Shown here piece after piece: positions 5,331-7,865 of a DNA stretch of 7,865 nucleotides. Below the pieces are notes generated by a model that was given only the letters and a program-made list of their open reading frames with translations, had not been told where the DNA came from and made no database searches. The first letter of the stretch is position 1. The number at the start of each line of letters is the position of its first letter. The DNA is from Acidobacteriota bacterium (GTDB taxonomy: Bacteria; Acidobacteriota; Terriglobia; UBA7540). The translations under genes were made by a program, and so were the position numbers. The stretch spans positions 1 to 7,865 of the forward strand of contig JAKAWN010000327.1 of the NCBI GenBank assembly GCA_021827245.1. Direction: 5' to 3'.

Positions 5331-6946
5331 AGCCTTTTGACGCAAATGGTAACTTCCGGCCCGATACGGGTGGGATGAGCGAATTGCGCCGACTGGCAGT
5401 GCGCGGTGCAGGTGTCACGGTGTTTTCGCAAGGCGTGTCGCTGGCAGTTCACATTGTGGCCACTGTAATTCTGGCCCGGCTCCTGCTGCCTGCGGACTTT
5501 GGAGTCGTCGCCATGGTCGCAGCGTTCAGTGTTCTTCTCACGAGCTTTGCCGGATTTACTGAGGCTGTGCTTCAGCGGGGCGAGATGGATCGTTTGCTAG
5601 CTAGCAATCTCTTCTGGATCAGCGTCATCATAGGCGTTGTTCTCACGATCGGGTTCGCGGCGTCGGGGCCACTGATGGTACGGTTTTACGGTGATCCGCG
5701 CGTGGCGTGGATTGCTGTTGCGCTGTCATTCCAGATCTTCTTAAGCAGCACATCAATCCTGCACCTTGCCCTGCTCAAACGGGCAATGCGTTTCTCCTTG
5801 GTCTCTGCCAACACCATTGTTGCGCGTACCATCGCGGTAGTTGTTTCGGTCTCCCTCGCCTTCGCCTCCTGGGGATATTGGGCACTGGTTGCCGGCATTT
5901 TGGCGTTCCCGCTCAGCAGGTCCATTGGGGCCTGGTTCTTGTGCCGCTGGGTTCCCAGTCTTCCGCGACGAGCGGAGGGGACAGTATCGGCAATGCGATT
6001 TGCGATCAATGTATATGGTCGCTTCAGCGTTGATTATCTCGCTCAAAACATGGATAACGTCTTGGTAGGGTGGCGCTTCGGGGCACAACCTCTGGGCTTT
6101 TACAAGAAGGCTTATGATCTGTTCGCCCTCCCGGCAAACCAACTAGTGAGGCCACTCAGTGACGTCGCGGTTTCGGGTCTGAGCCGGTTGAAAGAGAATC
6201 CTGCCCAATATAAGCGCTATTTTCTCAGAGGATTGGCGGTAACCGCCCTTGTTGGGATGGGAATAGGTGCGAATCTCACCTTGGTTGGCCACGACTTGAT
6301 TCGTTTGCTTTTGGGCCCGCGATGGGCAGAGGCGGGGCGGATTTTTACGCTCTTGGGGCCAGGAATCGGGCTCATGTTTCTTTACGCCACCCACGGGTGG
6401 ATCCACCTTTCAATCGGCACGGCGGATCGCTTCTTCCGATGGGGAATCCTGGAACTTGCGGTGACAGGACTACTGTTTATTCTTGGACTGCCGTGGGGGC
6501 CTGAAGGGATTGCTATGGCCTGGACAGTGTCCTTCGGGATTCTCACGATTCCAGCATTCTGGTACGCTGGCAAACCGATACAGTTTGGAACTGCTCCCAT
6601 GGTTGCCGCTGTCTGGAGATACCTCCTTGCATCTGCCTTGGCTGGTTCTATATCTGCCCTGCTTGTCCACACCTTCCAGCCTTTTGTGACGGTGTCCGGA
6701 TCGCTAGGAGCCTTCATGCGCATCGCAGTGGATTCCACGCTCTTTATGACTTTGTACCTTGCCGGAGTAGTCTTACTGCACGGTGGGCTGGCTCCTTTAA
6801 ATCAGGTTGGAAGGCTCCTGCGAGAAATGGTGTTGTCGCACGGGCTGCCAAAGCCGGTTCCCGTAGCTTCTGAGATTGGAAGACAGGCAAGCCCTGCGGC
6901 CTTCAGCTTACCTAAAGAAGAAAACTCTGCAGCTGCAGGAGGGTAG
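5327..6946 (+). CDS. Polysaccharide flippase (Wzx, MOP superfamily, WzxC-like)
   Basis: This is a probable flippase that moves lipid-linked repeat units across the inner membrane. It begins with LRRLAVRGAG and a first helix (about 27-50), followed by ARLLLPADFGVVAM (50-63), the hallmark opening of MOP/WzxC-type exporters. About twelve to fourteen hydrophobic segments extend to about residue 485. GRFSVDYLAQNMDNVLVGWRFG (231-252) and LGFYKKAYDLFALPANQL (256-273) are also characteristic of the WzxC subgroup. At 539 residues it is slightly long; the extra length is a polar C-terminal tail (about 500-539). The GTG start overlaps the preceding TGA as GTGA and has GGGGA a few bases upstream, fitting coupling to the Wzy-like gene. 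ATG at 5375 (residue 17), preceded by GGGTGGG, is an equally plausible start that still retains the full domain. The substrate glycan is unknown. Confidence 0.9.
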   Translation: MKPFDANGNFRPDTGGMSELRRLAVRGAGVTVFSQGVSLAVHIVATVILARLLLPADFGVVAMVAAFSVLLTSFAGFTEAVLQRGEMDRLLASNLFWISVIIGVVLTIGFAASGPLMVRFYGDPRVAWIAVALSFQIFLSSTSILHLALLKRAMRFSLVSANTIVARTIAVVVSVSLAFASWGYWALVAGILAFPLSRSIGAWFLCRWVPSLPRRAEGTVSAMRFAINVYGRFSVDYLAQNMDNVLVGWRFGAQPLGFYKKAYDLFALPANQLVRPLSDVAVSGLSRLKENPAQYKRYFLRGLAVTALVGMGIGANLTLVGHDLIRLLLGPRWAEAGRIFTLLGPGIGLMFLYATHGWIHLSIGTADRFFRWGILELAVTGLLFILGLPWGPEGIAMAWTVSFGILTIPAFWYAGKPIQFGTAPMVAAVWRYLLASALAGSISALLVHTFQPFVTVSGSLGAFMRIAVDSTLFMTLYLAGVVLLHGGLAPLNQVGRLLREMVLSHGLPKPVPVASEIGRQASPAAFSLPKEENSAAAGG

Positions 6947-6951
6947 TTTGA

Positions 6952-6979
6952 TTGCTGTCCGCAAATCTTTCGTTAGAAT
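6952..6979 (+). promoter_or_regulatory. Weak sigma70-type promoter candidate before the last glycosyltransferase
   Basis: TAGAAT (6974-6979) matches the -10 consensus at five of six bases. TTGCTG (6952-6957) is a poor -35 (three of six) at 16 bases' spacing. The short gap between the flippase and the next gene lacks a terminator, so read-through would also serve. A 13-base odd palindrome, ACACTAGTAGTGT (6992-7004), lies just past the predicted transcript start and could be an operator, though one or two of that quality are expected by chance in the window. Confidence 0.25.
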
Positions 6980-7010
6980 CCTGGAATCAAGACACTAGTA
7001 GTGTGATGAT

Positions 7011-7016
7011 GAAGAG
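7011..7016 (+). promoter_or_regulatory. Ribosome-binding-like site of the last glycosyltransferase
   Basis: GAAGAG lies six bases before ATG 7023 and supports that start. It falls largely in the loop of a weak hairpin (ATGATG 7006-7011 with CATCAT 7019-7024) whose right arm takes in the first two bases of the start codon. With six mostly A-T pairs, strong control is doubtful. Confidence 0.35.
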
Positions 7017-7022
7017 CCCATC

Positions 7023-7865
7023 ATGAAGCCTCTGGTATCAATTCTTATTCCCGCGTTCAACGCCCAGGAATGGATTGGCGACACGCTACGGTCGGTGATC
7101 GCACAGACTTGGCCATCCAAGGAGATCATTGTCGTTGATGATGGTTCCGTTGACCAAACGTTTGCGATCGCACAACGCTTTCAATCTAAGGGCGTCCAGG
7201 TCGTCGCGCAGAAGAATCGTGGTGCTTCTGCTGCCAGAAACAGAGCCTTCTCTTTGAGCAAGGGCGATTACCTTCAATGGCTTGACGCAGACGATCTTTT
7301 GGCTCCTGACAAGATTGCCAGGCAAATGCAGATCGTAAGCCAACTTCAGAGCAAGCGGACTCTTATCTCATCAGCTTGGGCATCGTTTATGTATAAGAAT
7401 GACCGAGCGAAATTTGTTCCGACGGCCTTGTGGCGCGATCAGTCTCCAGCTGAATGGCTTATAACCAAGATGGGACAGCACCTCTTCATGCCAGATTCCA
7501 CCTGGCTTGTCAGTCGGGAGCTAACTGAGGAGGCTGGCCCATGGGACACCTCTCTACACTACGATGACGATGGCGAGTATTTCAGCCGCGTTCTTACCAA
7601 AAGTAATGGCGTTCGGTTCGTCCCGGAAGCGAAAACCTATTATCGTGCGAGTCGATCCAGCAGTGTGAGTTACATCGGACGATCCGACAGAAAAATGGAG
7701 TCGCTGTTTCGCTCCATCGAATTGCATATTTCTTACTTGTGTTCACTTGAAGATAGCCAGAGGGCTAGGTCCGCTTGTGTAAGTTATCTGCAGACGTGTT
7801 TGATCTATTTTTTCCCGGAAAGGCCCGACATCATTGAGCGGTCGGAACGACTGGCCAAACAACTT
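7023..7865 (+). CDS. Family 2 glycosyltransferase, N-terminal part (3' end outside window)
   Basis: An open frame from ATG 7023 runs off the right edge after 281 codons without a stop. It encodes a GT-A-fold glycosyltransferase domain: VSILIPAFNAQEWIGDTL (5-22) is the classic first strand and helix, VVDDGSVDQT (37-46) binds the nucleotide, NRGASAARN (65-73) follows, and LDADD (87-91) is the DXD-type metal site. YDDDGEYFSRV (180-190) is the acidic motif expected near the catalytic base, and PEAKTYYRASRSSSVS (201-216) resembles the end of this domain. It differs from the glycosyltransferase at 1336-2313, which has VVDND and FIDDDE, so the two probably add different sugars or linkages. The start is backed by GAAGAG six bases upstream. 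It probably completes the repeat unit handled by the flippase and polymerase next to it. Sugar specificity cannot be read from the sequence, and any membrane anchor would lie outside the window. Confidence 0.88.
   Translation, partial: MKPLVSILIPAFNAQEWIGDTLRSVIAQTWPSKEIIVVDDGSVDQTFAIAQRFQSKGVQVVAQKNRGASAARNRAFSLSKGDYLQWLDADDLLAPDKIARQMQIVSQLQSKRTLISSAWASFMYKNDRAKFVPTALWRDQSPAEWLITKMGQHLFMPDSTWLVSRELTEEAGPWDTSLHYDDDGEYFSRVLTKSNGVRFVPEAKTYYRASRSSSVSYIGRSDRKMESLFRSIELHISYLCSLEDSQRARSACVSYLQTCLIYFFPERPDIIERSERLAKQL

Overview
The window reads as part of a bacterial exopolysaccharide / O-antigen-type polysaccharide gene cluster. All seven supported genes are on the + strand: a glycosyltransferase tail cut by the left edge, a ChbG/HpnK-type carbohydrate deacetylase, an ExoM-like family 2 glycosyltransferase, a FemAB/GNAT-type acyl- or aminoacyl-transferase, a Wzy/WaaL-type polymerase or ligase, a Wzx-type flippase of the WzxC branch, and a family 2 glycosyltransferase cut by the right edge. 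Moderate GC content, ATG and GTG starts, and the style of the glycosyltransferase tail and FemAB-like protein fit an Acidobacteriota-like Gram-negative organism. That assignment is inference from remembered family resemblance, not a database match.

Layout. Positions 2-208 hold the membrane-anchored C-terminus of a glycosyltransferase. A 40-base gap with a small hairpin leads to the deacetylase (249-1331), whose first ~115 residues do not look like the conserved domain, so its true start is uncertain. Four bases later comes the first complete glycosyltransferase (1336-2313). A 211-base gap follows, with a terminator-like hairpin and a possible promoter, and then the FemAB-like gene (2525-3649). 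A 280-base gap contains a good intrinsic-terminator candidate at 3736-3760. After it the Wzy-like gene (3930-5330) and the Wzx-like gene (5327-6946) overlap by four bases. A 76-base gap with a weak promoter candidate precedes the last glycosyltransferase (7023 onward). No tRNA, rRNA, CRISPR array, insertion sequence or origin is visible, and no reverse-strand reading frame looks real.

How it works together. In a Wzx/Wzy pathway, glycosyltransferases build a lipid-linked repeat unit at the inner face of the cytoplasmic membrane, Wzx flips it, and Wzy polymerises it outside. The deacetylase and the FemAB-like enzyme are the decorating activities. Together they suggest, but do not prove, a polymer carrying an amino sugar that is de-N-acetylated and may be re-acylated. 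The initiating phosphoglycosyltransferase, the chain-length regulator and the outer-membrane exporter are not in the window and probably lie outside it.
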